Origin: Muricea muricata
Taxonomy: Eukaryota > Cnidaria > Anthozoa > Malacalcyonacea > Plexauridae
Direction of reading: 5' to 3'
DNA length: 64,000 nucleotides
NCBI GenBank assembly: GCA_963855995.1
Contig: OY979716.1
Span: 26,155,418-26,219,417, forward strand
Both the position numbers and the translations under genes were made by a program. The notes under the pieces were generated by a model that saw only the letters and a program-made list of their open reading frames with translations, ran no database searches and was not told the DNA's origin. Positions 1 to 10,607 of the stretch are shown here, piece by piece (the first letter of the stretch is position 1; the number at the start of each line of letters is the position of its first letter).

Positions 1-26
1 TCAAAGTTACTCAATCTGCTGGAAAG
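1..26 (+). pseudogene. 5' exon fragment of PIN-like/CXC gene
   Basis: Positions 3-26 read K-V-T-Q-S-A-G-K in the frame that resumes at 2897 (Y-V-E-Q-V-D-G). The LINE that follows interrupts the exon after position 26. The rest of the 5' part lies outside the window. The assignment rests on frame continuity and on my memory of this cnidarian-expanded family, which has a K-V-T-Q-S-like stretch before its I-D-G/A-M-A block. Confidence 0.45.
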
Positions 27-30
27 TGAA

Positions 31-50
31 ATAATAATAATAATAATAAT
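31..50. repeat. AAT/ATT microsatellite at LINE 3' end
   Basis: Roughly seven tandem AAT units on the plus strand (ATT on the element strand) at the 3' terminus of the LINE. Confidence 0.8.
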
Positions 51-171
51 TTATTTCTTAAATGCGCATTTATAAAAATTCTCAATGCTCATTACAATAG
101 TAGAACTAAATTATTAATAGTATGTACAGATAAAATTATGTAATAAAAACCTGATATAGAAAACTTAAAAA

Positions 172-1968
172 CTAACTATAAACTTGATTAAAAAGGAAAG
201 TCTTAAGTTTATTTTTAAAAATATTAATTGATGTCTCAAGTCTCAATTCATCAGGAAGACTATTCCAAACCACCGAACCAGCCTTCCTAAATGTTCTATC
301 TCCGTACGTTTTCGTTATCGTCCTAGGTTCTTCCAGTAAACTTTTAGAAGCAGATCTTAGGCACCGCGAAGGCTTATGAATTTTCAGAAGGTCCCGAATA
401 TAAGATGGAGCAAGATTGTTTACAGCTTTAAATGTTATTAGCCCGAGTTTAAATTTGATACGGCTTTGTATAGGAAGCCAATGAAGTTCTTTCAAAATGG
501 GGGTAATATGCTTTCTTTTGTTTGACCTGGTCACAATTCTAGCGGCTGTATTTTGTACATGTTGTAGTTTCTCAATTTCACGTTGTGGAAGCCCATAGAG
601 GAGACTGTTGCAATGATCAAGACGCGTTGTGACAAAAGCATGAACCAAATGCTCCGCAGTCGATTGGTCAAGGTATTTCCGTATCATGCCAATGTTCCTT
701 AAAGCAATATAAGCTGTTTTACAGATTGAATTAACATGACTCTTTAAAGAGAGATTTTCGTCCACAATAGCACCAAGGTCTCGGGCTTCGGTCTTAATAC
801 GAATTAAGCTATCACCAAAATAAACATTGGGAGGAGCTGGACATGATTTAGCATAAGCAGAATGTACATAGATAGCTTCAGTTTTTCCATCATTTAAAAC
901 CAACTTGTTTTGAAGGCACCAAGCCTGAATGTCATGAAGACAATGTTCAAGACGCTGAATAGCCGTGTCAGAATCGTGTTTCTTTAGGATGATATAGAGT
1001 TGAGTGTCATCAGCATAAATCATAGCATCAATGCCATGGGCAGCAAAGATATCTTCTAGAGGAGACACATAGAGCGAAAAAAGCAATGGCCCAAGAACCG
1101 ATCCCTGAGGGACACCTTGTAATAACGGAGTTGACACCGAAGCTTTACCATTAATTTTTACGTACTGAATTCGAGAGGTGAGATATGACCGAAACCATGA
1201 TAAGGCTGTATCACAAATTCCAAAGCGAGATTCCAAGCGGTCAAGTAGGATTTGATGGTCAATTGTATCGAAAGCTGCAGAAAAATCAAGCATTACTAAA
1301 AAAGCTTGATGGCCAGAATCAAGTGCCTCTAGAAGATCATTATGAACACGTAAGAGAGCTGTTTCAGTACTATATCCCTTTCTAAACGCTGATTGAAGAT
1401 TTGGATATATTTTATTTTCCATTAGATAATCCACAAGTTGAGGAGATACAACGCGTTCAATTATTTTCGATATAAACTGCAAATTTGAAATTGGACGAAA
1501 AATACTCATATCTTCAGGATCCATCGATACTTTCTTTAAAACAGGTGCAAGTTGAGAAACTTTCAAGGAATCTGGCATATATCCACCACCCAAGGATAAA
1601 TTGACAATCTTCGTAATAGGTGTTAACAACACATGAAGACACTTTTTCAAGATCACAGTTTGAACTGGATCTAATTCACAAAACTTCGTAGGAGACATCA
1701 GAACAATCTGTTTGATGTAGTCTTCTGCTACAGTCACGAAAGATGAAAACCTTGAATTGTAGGTACATGGAGGGAGAAAAATATTCGGTTCTAAAACAGG
1801 AAGTTCGCATAATCCGCTATGAAGTCTGTGAATCTTATCATTGAAATAAGTAAGAAATTGGTTGGCTGGGTCATGTAGAGAGGACGGGAAAGTATTTGCC
1901 CTTTTTGCTCTAGTCATTAGTTCAACTTCGCGAAAAAGAGACCGCTGATCAGAATACTGAAGCGATTT
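172..1968 (-). pseudogene. LINE reverse transcriptase region
   Basis: The open frame runs from an ATG at 1917 to a stop at 172 (581 codons). It also extends upstream without a stop to about 1968 (S-D-Q-R-S-L-F-R-E-V before the ATG). RT motifs are in order: F-S-A-A-F-D-T-I-D-H near residue 210, P-Q-G-S-V-L-G-P near 270, and the catalytic Y-A-D-D near residue 300. A C-terminal G-D-R-T-F-R-K-A-G-S...W-N-S-L-P block is typical of the Jockey/CR1 group. The upstream endonuclease frame ends in TAA at 1919-1917, overlapping the ATG. The two frames look like one ancestral ORF broken by a single indel near 1965-1972. The RT itself has no internal stop. Confidence 0.85.
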
Positions 1969-2896
1969 CGATGATATGAGGTTTTTATGTCGTTCAATCG
2001 ACAGTAATATGCATTACAATAGTCTTTAAAAATCTGTTTATCGATTTCAAGACCAGAAGATCTATATTTCCTTTCATACCTCCTTTTCTTTGCCTTAGCC
2101 TCTCGAAGAGAATCATCGAACCATGGGGCATGCGGTCGAAGGGTAACGAACCTTGGGCGCGCAGGAGCATGTATATCCAGAACATTCGCCAGATCAGTAT
2201 TATATTGATGGACTAACGAGTCCAGGTCTGAGCAAGGATCAGTAATGATGGACGATGCGCAAATAGATTCAGCAAAAGCACACAAGTCAATATTCTGAAG
2301 TTTTCGGTGATTTACAAAGATTTTTGTAGGTTTAGGTCGTGGAACGGAGACTCGGCCAGTTATCACAGCATGATCTGAGGGAAGCTGTATTGATGAACTT
2401 ATATTTGATATAACAACATCGGAGTTTCGAGTGATCACAAGATCGAGAAGGTGACCACGGTTGTGAGTGGGGCTTTTAACGTGCGGTATCAAATTATTTG
2501 AATCCAAGAGATCAAGAAACAGAGTAGCATCACGGTTAGTTGAGGCATTGTCAAGATGAAAATTAAAATCACCAACCAACAGTAATTTACCGGGGAGTAC
2601 AGCCAGGTTCTCAATGAGAATTTGAAACTCGTTGAAGAAAATCTCTGAGGACAAGCCATTTTTCTTAGATGGGGGTGGTCGGTACACCCCAACGATACAC
2701 AATTTGGTAGATCCACATCTAACAGATGGAGCAATATATTCGAACGATTTAAATAAAGGGAGGGGCAATTGATTCACACTATAGCCTTTCTTTAATATGA
2801 CACAGACACCTCCGCCACGTCCAATTCTAGGTTTGTTGAATAGTTGATGGTCTGGCAACGTATTTGTTACATCTGCCACAGATGAAAAATGATGCA
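1917..2896 (-). pseudogene. LINE endonuclease domain, N-terminus missing
   Basis: Exonuclease-endonuclease-phosphatase type endonuclease of the LINE, which nicks target DNA for target-primed reverse transcription. Visible blocks are G-R-G-G-G-V-C-V near the start, G-V-Y-R-P-P, G-D-F-N-F-H-L-D (metal-binding Asp/Asn region) and S-D-H-A-V-I near the catalytic end. The first roughly 70 residues of the domain, including the early Asn and Glu active-site blocks, are absent because the copy is 5'-truncated at about 2896. It is therefore inactive as it stands. The last residues before the TAA are out of frame with the RT. Confidence 0.8.
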
Positions 2897-2955
2897 TACG
2901 TGGAACAGGTAGATGGTGAAAGTGCTCTTATCATCGATGCAATGGCTATACTTCA
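2897..2955 (+). pseudogene. PIN-like/CXC gene, exon segment between two insertions
   Basis: This segment reads Y-V-E-Q-V-D-G-E-S-A-L-I-I-D-A-M-A-I-L-Q in one frame. The L-I-I-D-A-M-A block matches the first metal-binding aspartate region of FEN/PIN-like nucleases found in a large, transposon-associated cnidarian family (established only from memory of that family). The segment ends at TACTTCA (2949-2955), which is duplicated at 5172-5178 on the far side of the inserted element. Confidence 0.6.
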
Positions 2956-2981
2956 AGGCCTACTCTGGGCCCCAATGTCGC

Positions 2982-3095
2982 CTAATATCGCCTAATATCG
3001 CCCAATATCGCCTAATGTCGCCCAATATCGCCTAATGTCGCCCAATATCGCCTATTATCGCCTAATATTGCCTATTATTACCTGACATCCCCTAA
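2982..3095. repeat. Left subterminal repeats, TCGCCTAATA/TCGCCCAATA type
   Basis: About ten irregular copies of a 10-bp motif (TCGCCTAATA, TCGCCCAATA and variants) follow the left inverted repeat. Subterminal motif arrays of this kind usually bind the transposase. Confidence 0.8.
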
Positions 3096-5019
3096 TACTG
3101 CTTATGTTACTTGGGAGTGGAGAAGGTTGGTCAGTCACTTGGTTATGGTTTACGATAATATAGCAACACTTGTGTCAATAGTACTCTTTTTGCTATGAGT
3201 GTGTAATTGTTTACAGACCTTGGCTAAGGCAGCTGTCTCTCTTTTAGAGCACAATGATAACTACCACAAGGAGTACAATTTTTCATACATTTCACTTCAC
3301 TCTATTAAGGCCTATGACTTGCCAATTGTGCTGCATATTTTTTGTGAAAGCAATTACATTTGAATTTTGGTTACACCAACTATATAGACAGAGTCTGAAA
3401 AGTTATCTAGCTGTATTACCAATACTAATAGTAGACCATAGTAATACAGCTAGAGAATCAGGTTTTGCAATCAAATATGGTACCATGCCTCAAGGTATGA
3501 TTGTCATGCATTCCTAATATCAGTAATATATATGCAATTTATTATCACTATAAAACAGGGCTGTAATTAAGCATCATTTTTGCATGTTTTCAAGTAGAAA
3601 ACGAAAGGTTAAGTTAACAAGGCAATTGATTTTATCTATTATTTGAAATGCATTTCATATTTGACATTTTGATCAAGCATGTTTAAACAAAGTAACGAAA
3701 ATTTGATCTGCTATTAATTAATATGTACAGTACTCACCTGATCCATTAAGTTGCGCTTTATATTACACTGATGCACTGGATTCAAATGAATTGTCTGTTT
3801 CAAATATTTTACGGTTATGCCCAATTGATAGGCCATGTTTATTTCAACTGAAAAAAATTTTTATCCCTTTCCTTTTTATATAAAAATTAAGATTTTAGAG
3901 CGCGCCATCATGGGTGTACTCAGCCGGAAACAAGGCATCGACCTTTGACCTTCGTATCGTTATCTTCTAGCGCAATTCATGAAAAGTTGAATGTCTATTG
4001 TTGACTGAGCAACAGTAACACCACTAAAACGTAATCTGGCACAACTTAGCTGCCCCATTCTATGGAACTACAACAATACGTTCACAGAAGCAGTATGAAA
4101 TAAAAGTATGTAATCATAAATGTAGAAGAAATTTCTGGCAGTGGATTCAATCGGAATATACTTTGAGTTTCCAGGAGACAGTTGCCAGCAGGTTGGGTGG
4201 ATACTAAAGGGCAAGTTAGCTACGCGGAACAGATGAGGAAGACATATATATGTATGGCCAAATGGAGGCGTTCATTTCTTCAATTAATATGGTGTGGTCT
4301 ATATCATATACAAAACTGTCCATATTGCTTGAGATAAATGGTGCTTGAACATTTTGTAGTCATGAAAAACACTTAGTAACTATGCAATGACCTACTGTTG
4401 TTTGTATATGCCAGTATGAGGTTTGTGATACAGTCTTAATATAATATCTCTACGTAGTTTTAGTTTTTGAACATTTACTGCAGATAAATATGGAGCATTT
4501 TGATGTTTCATACCTCGTTTCATACAATACCGTATATTTGCTGATTTTTTGCAGTCATTCTTATTTTAAACAAAAGCATAAATTTTGAGGCTTGAGTCTT
4601 ACAAGTCATAGTCATTTGCAGGCAGTGCGTAGTCAGTGTTATGCAGTTGGGTTGGCGATATGTTCTGCGCTATTAATTTCTTTTGAAATCGGTTGTTTTT
4701 AAAGTTTGTAAACATAAACATTTAATATTCACACCCTAATTATTGACACTGGTATGCCACTGGTTGCATGTGCACGTTTTTGGTTGCTCTTAACAGTTTG
4801 CAAGTCAACGACTTGCTGGAAAAAATGCAAAGCCTTGCCATATATTTTAGTTGGAATTGGATAAATATTTGATTTATATTATGCTTAGATATTAACTAGT
4901 GAACATATTTATACTAAGTGGATAGTACATTGTCTTAAACAATGGTATACAATGGTATTCTGTGGAAACTGTAATCATTGTATCCCATGCTAATACCCAA
5001 ATAATATTTTAAACCTATA

Positions 5020-5145
5020 TTGCTTAATATCACTCAATATCGCCCAATATCGCCTAATATCGCCCAGTGTCGCCTAAAATCGCCATTTATTTTAAAGATT
5101 TTTTCTAATATCGCCCAATATCGCCAAATTTCGCATATAATCGCA
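5020..5145. repeat. Right subterminal repeats, same orientation as left
   Basis: The same 10-bp motif (TCGCCCAATA, TCGCCTAATA) recurs before the right inverted repeat. It is in direct orientation relative to the left cluster rather than inverted, although the terminal 26 bp are inverted. An AT-rich break near 5080-5100 divides the cluster. Confidence 0.75.
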
Positions 5146-5178
5146 GCGACATTGGGGCCCAGAGTAGGCCTTACTTCA

Positions 5179-5837
5179 GACAATGAAGATAAATGTAACG
5201 ACATTCGATGAACTAGCGCATGAATTGTTGACAAAAATCGTCAAAATGGCATTTTTTTCAAACGCGAAAAGAATTGATTTCGTTGGTGATCGATATCCAG
5301 TACGTAGTATAAAGAATCTCGAGAGGAGCAAGCGCAGTGAAGGTGGGACATTCTTAGTAAAGGTATACGGTGGGCAACAGCGTGTGCCGCGTCAATGGAA
5401 AAAATTCATGTCAACAGGAAAAAACAAAGAAGAATTGATGAAATTCCTTTTCAAAGCTTGGAAAAAATCAAGTCCCCAATTGCTCAAAGGTGTGGAGGTT
5501 TTCATCACGCATGGAGAAGATTGTCATAAGTTAACAGAATCACCCAATACCATGATCTGCTCCCACGTCGAAGAACTAATATGTGATCATGAAGAAGCGG
5601 ACACTAGAATGGTATGTCATGCGAAGAGCGTGTCGTTAAATTACCCAAATGTCATCATCAACAGTCCCGACACCGTCGTTTTCCTAATCGCGTTGAATGC
5701 CTGTTCAACCGTCACTCCACAATTATTCTTCGAAACTGGAAAACAAGTCCACAAAAGAATCATCTCCCTTGAAAAAGTGAAGCAGCACGTTGGTCCAGAA
5801 TGGTGTTCGGCATTAATTGGGTTTCACAGTTTTACAG
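5179..5837 (+). CDS. PIN/FEN-like nuclease-family protein, middle exon
   Basis: This continues the frame of 2897-2955 (T-M-K-I-N-V-T-T-F-D-E-L-A-H-E). It encodes a T-F-D-E-L-A block, a basic R-S-I-K-N-L-E-R-S-K-R stretch, then E-E-A-D-T-R-M and N-S-P-D-T-V-V. In the related proteins I recall, E-E-A-D-T and S-P-D-T-D-V carry acidic metal ligands of a PIN/FEN-like fold. Here the last aspartate of S-P-D-T-D appears as valine, so activity is doubtful. The exon ends at a GT donor (5838) after H-S-F-T. Joining to 6047 gives H-S-F-T-D-C-D-T-T-S, which keeps frame. The gene is host-like but multi-copy in cnidarians; role unknown. Confidence 0.6.
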
Positions 5838-6046
5838 GTATGATTAAAATTAAGAAAGTAATTATTTTTTAAATGTTAAATTTTGAAGGACTAGGTGTTT
5901 GTTCCATGACACTCGAGAGATAAATTGTTTAAAGAACGGTGTTTGTTATCGAATCTTTCTGCTCGCATATGCGAAAGTTCGATCGCGAAGATCGATAATT
6001 TAATTGCAAACCTTTTTCTAATTGTATTGTTCATTCATATTTCAAG

Positions 6047-6687
6047 ACTGCGATACTACCAGTTCATTTCACGGTAAAGGAAAGGCCACTGCTCTGAAAA
6101 TTGCGCGAAGCAAAGATGATCATGTCTCCTGTTTTGCTAGTTTGGGCACAACTGTTTCACCGTCTTCGGAGCTTATAGCTCCGCTATCAAAATTCGTGTG
6201 TCAGCTTTATGGTTATGAACGTCAGTCTGATGTTAATCTTGTCCGGTACCTTGCCTTCAAAGATGGAAAGTTTGAGGAAGAGTCCCTGCCACCCAATCAA
6301 GATTCCCTCGCGTTGCACATATATCGAGCCGCTTACCAATGTTATATTTGGAGAAATGCAACACGACCTATTCTCGATCTTCCAGATTTCACTGAGCATG
6401 TGTTGAAAATTGACGAAGATGGGCAGCTCGGCATTAAGCGGATGAGTCTTCAACCGGCTCCAAATGCCCTTCTGTTGTTGGTCAACTGCAAATGTACAGA
6501 GGGCTGTAAAAACAACAGATGTTCCTGTCGAAAATCTGGTCTGAAGTGTACAGACGTGTGCAAATGTCACGAATGCAAAAATGGAAAAGACAGCGCGAGC
6601 GATTCAGATGATTCTGACGACGATATGTTTGACCGCAATGACCAGTGTTCAAGTGATACTGATAGCGACGATGGCGACAATGCATAG
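6047..6687 (+). CDS. PIN-like/CXC protein, C-terminal exon
   Basis: This exon begins after a TTTCAAG acceptor and continues C-D-T-T-S-S-F-H-G-K-G-K, a highly recognisable block of the family. The C-terminal part has a tesmin/TSO1-like CXC cysteine cluster (C-K-C-T-E-G-C-K-N-N-R-C-S-C-R-K-S-G-L-K-C, then C-K-C-H-E-C) that should bind zinc and possibly DNA. It is followed by an acidic Asp/Ser tail. The TAG stop is at 6685-6687. The intron before it (5838-6046) is 209 bp with consensus GT/AG ends. No frameshift is visible in this exon. A nucleic-acid role is inferred from the domain pairing only. Confidence 0.65.
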
Positions 6688-6744
6688 TACTTATAAGAAA
6701 ATTTCTGTGATGACAAGAACCAATCGATCTGAACGTTGTACCCC

Positions 6745-6750
6745 AATAAA
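6745..6750 (+). promoter_or_regulatory. AATAAA polyadenylation signal in a hairpin
   Basis: AATAAA lies 58 nt after the stop of the CXC-tailed gene. It sits in the loop of an inverted repeat (CGTTGTACCCC at 6734-6744 with TTGGGTACAACG at 6755-6766). Confidence 0.5.
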
Positions 6751-6766
6751 ATTTTTGGGTACAACG

Positions 6767-8155
6767 TTTGATAATTCCAATAACTTATTAGAATTGTACC
6801 TTCATGCATATAAAATGAACCCTGACTTTAGCCCCAGCCCTAACCCTAACAATCTTAATAATATTGGATACAATAATCTTATTGGGATACAACGTTTGGA
6901 TCGAGTGCAAGAACGCATATCATGATTTCGCGCTAAGATCTCTTGTCTTTTTCCGTTTGTCCTCGCAAAATCATCAGTAAGTAATTATAACGCCTCGAAA
7001 TACATTTGTTTAATATACCTGTGCTTCTAATGTTCCCTCAGCTAACATCATGCCAGTTATTTTAGTCTTCATGACATACAAGAAATTGTACTATTAGTTT
7101 TCAGTGAGGGCAATATTGGTATTTCCACATGAGATACGCTATATCTTCTGTACATAAATGTATATATTTTAAATTTTTTCATCGTGTGAGATGCGTGCAT
7201 AAGAATTTGGAAGATGTACTTCCTCACTAAACAATATGTTTCATATTAAAAATTTGATAAATAGAGCCTTGAGAAGAAATCCTACCATCCAATTTTTACT
7301 GAAAATCATCCAGTTTATAATATTGAGATCATTCACGTTATAACAGTTCATCATTCAAAATCATAACACGGTCACAATAAACAGGTACTGGGATGTAAAT
7401 TAGCTAATTGTAGCGGATGGAATCGTATGAAAACACATGGAATAAATTAAAGATGGCCGAATGTTATTGATTACGAGCAAGATTTAAAAGTGAATATTGT
7501 GAAAAAACTGCGGGTATACGACGTGGGAACTCGCCGGAATCTTGTTCAGCATGGTCGAAAATAGTATGTTGTGTGAAAATATTTCAGTTCTCAGAGGTGA
7601 TAAATGAAAATTAATTTCTAGCAACTTTTTTGTGCTTCAACACGCGGACTACTAGTAGCTATCAATGCCTATCATGAGTAAGTTAAGAGTATATAAACAT
7701 GTCGATTTATTGATTATTTTTATTCCTTCTAGTTCAGTTTTAGACTATTTTTCCGACTATACATCAATACTCTTTGACATCTATATCGAGAGACTGTTTG
7801 CTATCAATAAAACTTTACATGAGGGGATTATATGCTTGAACTCCAACGGATCGTCGGTCCACTTCGTGTTCCCACTTAATCCGATTAGCATCAGGCAAAA
7901 TTCAGGTTCTTTCAGATGTAAAGAAGTCAGCATTGTTTAACTGAAAGAAATGAATGATTAATGATAGCCAATTTGACACACATATTATTATCTCTTTATC
8001 AAGCTTTCTCACCGAATTGAGATCACTATTTTGAGGATACAGCTCATCCTATATCCTATAAGGATGCAGCTATAAGACATTTGCGATTTTTTACCCTTAT
8101 TAATTGTTTGCAAATGGCAGCATGTTGAATTTTCGAACTCAGTATAAAAATGAAA
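6767..8155. other. Intergenic, no gene recognised
   Basis: AT-rich sequence. A second GGGTACAACGTTTG-like stretch recurs near 6890. The ORF at 7665-7940 has no recognisable domain, and I see no convincing splice sites or repeats around it. Confidence 0.5.
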
Positions 8156-8161
8156 TTTATT
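8156..8161 (-). promoter_or_regulatory. AATAAA polyadenylation signal for NT5DC-like exon
   Basis: TTTATT on the plus strand reads AATAAA on the minus strand, about 95 nt downstream of the stop at 8254. Confidence 0.55.
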
Positions 8162-8253
8162 ATACAAAATAAAAGCGTCATGTTATTAGAATATATACAT
8201 ATATAATATACGGCACAATATAGTCAAATTTGACAATCTCTTATTTCGTCTTC

Positions 8254-8464
8254 TTAGGCGATGATTTGCTCAATAAAAGGTTCATGAGGTAAAGCTTGTC
8301 GTCTTGGGTAGAAGGTGACATCATTGGGATAATTAAGGAGATTTGAGATTGACGAGGAATATATATCAGCAAAACGAACCAATCGTCGAGTAAAGTAAGA
8401 AGGATTGTGGTAAGTACGAAACACACTTCCAAACTGTGGATTAAACATCCTTTTCAATTCTTCC
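8254..8464 (-). CDS. Last exon of NT5DC2/3-like 5'-nucleotidase-domain protein
   Basis: After a TTTTTTAG acceptor (8466-8465) this exon encodes [12 protein letters not shown] block then follows with [23 protein letters not shown] and [11 protein letters not shown]. It ends I-I-A-stop. This is the characteristic C-terminus of NT5DC2/NT5DC3, members of the HAD-type 5'-nucleotidase family, whose catalytic aspartate lies in earlier exons. No ATG is needed because the exon opens in phase 2. I could not find upstream exons up to about 16 kb. Either a very long intron now houses the transposons to the right, or this is an isolated copy. Lesions: none in this exon. Confidence 0.75.
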
Positions 8465-9372
8465 CTAAAAAATAAGGGGGATTTTCCTCATTATTGACGC
8501 GCAAACAATGAACCGATATATCAAATGCATTTTCTGCCTTCTTTGTGAATGCAATTCTTGTCAAAGAGCTTGTTTTCGACCGTAAAGAATCGATCGAGCA
8601 ATGACCATGTCGTCAATAAAAAAATAAAAAAATTTTACTCAAAGTTTCACACAAATCTTGTGACATTGACAATTATTTAACGTAGTACAATGATTTTACC
8701 ACGCAGGAACAGATTTTCTTTTTAGCGCATGGTATTCGGCTAACGTCAATTGACAATCATTTAATTAAGATTTTCTTCATAAAAAAACATATTATCTAAT
8801 AGTTTGTAGTTTGAAAACTAAGGTCTATCTTGTTGGGCATTCATGCGGAGAAATTTAGAATAACTCCTACGCCATTGTGGCTGTTGTAGCACGACATGAA
8901 TGCAAATAAATGATGGATGCATTGTAAACAAAACACCTTGTTAAATATAATTTCAAGACCTACAATAATGTCGCTCGTCCAACAAAGCAGTGTGAGTCAT
9001 CATGATGTGAATGATTTACGCCAGATACGTAAGCATCTCAGAATGGCAAATAGTTCTATTTTTTGTGGATTGCACCAAAGTCAATCTAAATCTGGTCTGG
9101 ACCAACGTCTTTGTTCTAGATCTATCTCTTTGTTCGTGTTTTTGCAGACTTCATCATTCTGGTGTATTGTCTAAACACTGATCTTAGTAAAACTGGATAA
9201 AGCATCATTTTGAATTCATTGACCCTACTTTGAAGCCAGAATATTTATAATGAGATGATATACTAAATTGATCAAATCATTTCTGGTGAAATAATCAATT
9301 AATTATCTTTTCCATATTGATTGCGAAGACATAGCTTGGCACAACTTTTCTAATTGTTTCGAGAAGGTTTAA
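8465..9372. other. Intron or intergenic, no gene recognised
   Basis: No convincing exon or repeat. The ORF at 8917-9174 has no family resemblance. Confidence 0.45.
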
Positions 9373-9480
9373 AGTGCTTATAAACCCAAAATGGGTTATT
9401 GGTGATTCAGATAGAGCTAAAAAAGTTAGTTAATAAGTTATTATTTAGTTTTTTCGTTAAGCGTTTAGTCACGGAGATAA
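9373..9480 (+). repeat. Left terminal inverted repeat (108 bp)
   Basis: Matches the reverse complement of 12035-12142, including shared blocks AAAAAGTTAGTTA and GCGTTTAGT. Confidence 0.75.
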
Positions 9481-9628
9481 CCGGGCTCAAAGAAGCCAGC
9501 TCGTTGAAAAAATGCGGGCCTGTGGGAGACTTGATCCCAGGAACATGTTTATGTACTTTATATACAATTACATAGTAATTTTAGTCTCGAAGCTCAAAGA
9601 TCAGCTATTTTTGCGTAAAAAAGTTGGA

Positions 9629-10607
9629 ATGCCTTGCTCAAATTCATTCTCAAGTACACATAGCAAGGCTTCTACGAGCACGCCTCTTGAAATCGAAGAT
9701 GAACAGTACGAAAGTGAAAATTTAATTGAAAAATCACACGATGAAGGCACTCAAGGTAGCCATGATGGCGAAAACTATTACATGGATGCTTACTCAGACG
9801 AGCCAATTGCTGACGAAAATTGGCTTCAAGAGTATTACCGGAGGCGGGAAGAGGAAGCTGAAAAAGTTAAAGAATTACAACTTCGATGGAATGAGAGTAA
9901 ACCTGTAACATCATGGTAATTTTCGTACAATTTTTATTTTTTTCCATGCACGTCACTTGGTATGTGTTTTACATCATGCGCAAATTAAATTTTCAACAAA
10001 CTGAGAGTTGCCTTATTAATTAAAGAGCATTGTCATTTACATTTCATAATTACAGTAAAGGGGGTTTATTTAATTCATTCTACCATCAATATTCGTTCCA
10101 TAGGTGCACTTGTGGCACTGGATTGTTGCAAAATGCCAAAGAATGCTGTTGTTGCCTGGAGGTCGAAAATTGCTTACAGTTCATTGAAGTTTATTGTAAA
10201 GATGGTAAAGGAGCACTGAAATGTATAACAGATCACCCCGGTTTTCCAGCTGTTTGCCTCAACGAGTGGTCGTTAGAGATTGCGGCTGATAATTAATAAT
10301 TATAATAATTATAAAACTCGAGATGGTCGACGTTACAGACAGAGTGGTTCAAAAGAAAGGTAGGCTTATTACCATTCATTTTAGCTGAAGGTGTAACTAT
10401 TATGTAACCTTGATATGTATTTTTCCAATATAGGTTTCTTCGAGGTGTTGCATATATAGACAGTTCACACGGATGGTACATGGTCGGTTAAGGGATAAAA
10501 GAATACCATTGCCTTCTTGTGCATATACTGCTATTCGTTCCACTTTTAAGCTTGATCATGCATTTACTGGCTGTGATGATATTGAAACAGATGACGAGAG
10601 TCAATAA
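9629..10607 (+). pseudogene. P2X7 C-terminal (ballast)-like zinc protein, three exons, broken
   Basis: Exon A (ATG 9629 to 9915) is acidic and ends R-W-N-E-S-K-P-V-T-S-W. Exon B opens at 10104 with C-T-C-G-T-G-L-L-Q-N and carries E-C-C-C-C-L-E-V and C-I-T-D-H-P-G-F-P-A-V-C-L-N. This cysteine pattern is that of the intracellular 'ballast' domain of P2X7 and of many invertebrate orphan proteins. Exon C (10434-10607) should give G-V-A-Y-R-Q-F-T-R then P-L-P-S-C-A-Y. Splice phases A-B and B-C agree. Lesions: an AAT-rich expansion at about 10290-10310 adds stops and shifts frame, and an extra TA in GCATATATAGAC (about 10448-10459) shifts exon C. The ballast domain is zinc- and guanine-nucleotide-binding in P2X7. 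Function of the orphan version is unknown. Confidence 0.75.

Larger units (their letters stand above)
27..2896 (-). mobile_element. CR1/L2-like LINE (Jockey superfamily), 5'-truncated
   Basis: A non-LTR retrotransposon on the minus strand. It encodes an AP-type endonuclease followed by a reverse transcriptase. Its 3' end is a short ATT trinucleotide tract (plus-strand positions about 31-50), typical of CR1/L2-type tails. The 5' end is truncated inside the endonuclease domain. The host frame stops at 26 and resumes at 2897, which places the boundaries to within about a base and shows no obvious target-site duplication. Clade assignment within the Jockey superfamily is by motif style only. Confidence 0.85.
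2956..5171. mobile_element. Non-autonomous TIR transposon (2216 bp), 7-bp TSD
   Basis: Perfect 26-bp terminal inverted repeats at 2956-2981 and 5146-5171 begin AGGCCTACTCTGGGCCCCAA. They are flanked by TACTTCA at 2949-2955 and 5172-5178. Removing the element and one TSD copy restores the host frame. The interior has no transposase. The ORF at 3254-3517 shows no recognisable motif. A 13-bp perfect hairpin (3407-3419 with 3441-3453) lies inside. Superfamily is uncertain: a 7-bp TSD is unusual (Dada-type or an atypical hAT/P are possibilities). Confidence 0.85.

Noticed and set aside
1185-1385. Plus-strand ORF inside the LINE
   Set aside because: It is the complement of the reverse transcriptase coding region and has no motif.
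3254-3517. 87-codon ORF inside the 2.2 kb TIR element
   Set aside because: Hydrophobic random composition, no domain, overlaps a hairpin; not a transposase.
6187-6570. 127-codon minus-strand ORF
   Set aside because: Antisense shadow of the CXC-tailed exon.
6835-6850. CCCTAACCCTAAC as a telomere-like repeat
   Set aside because: Only two units; too short to mean anything.
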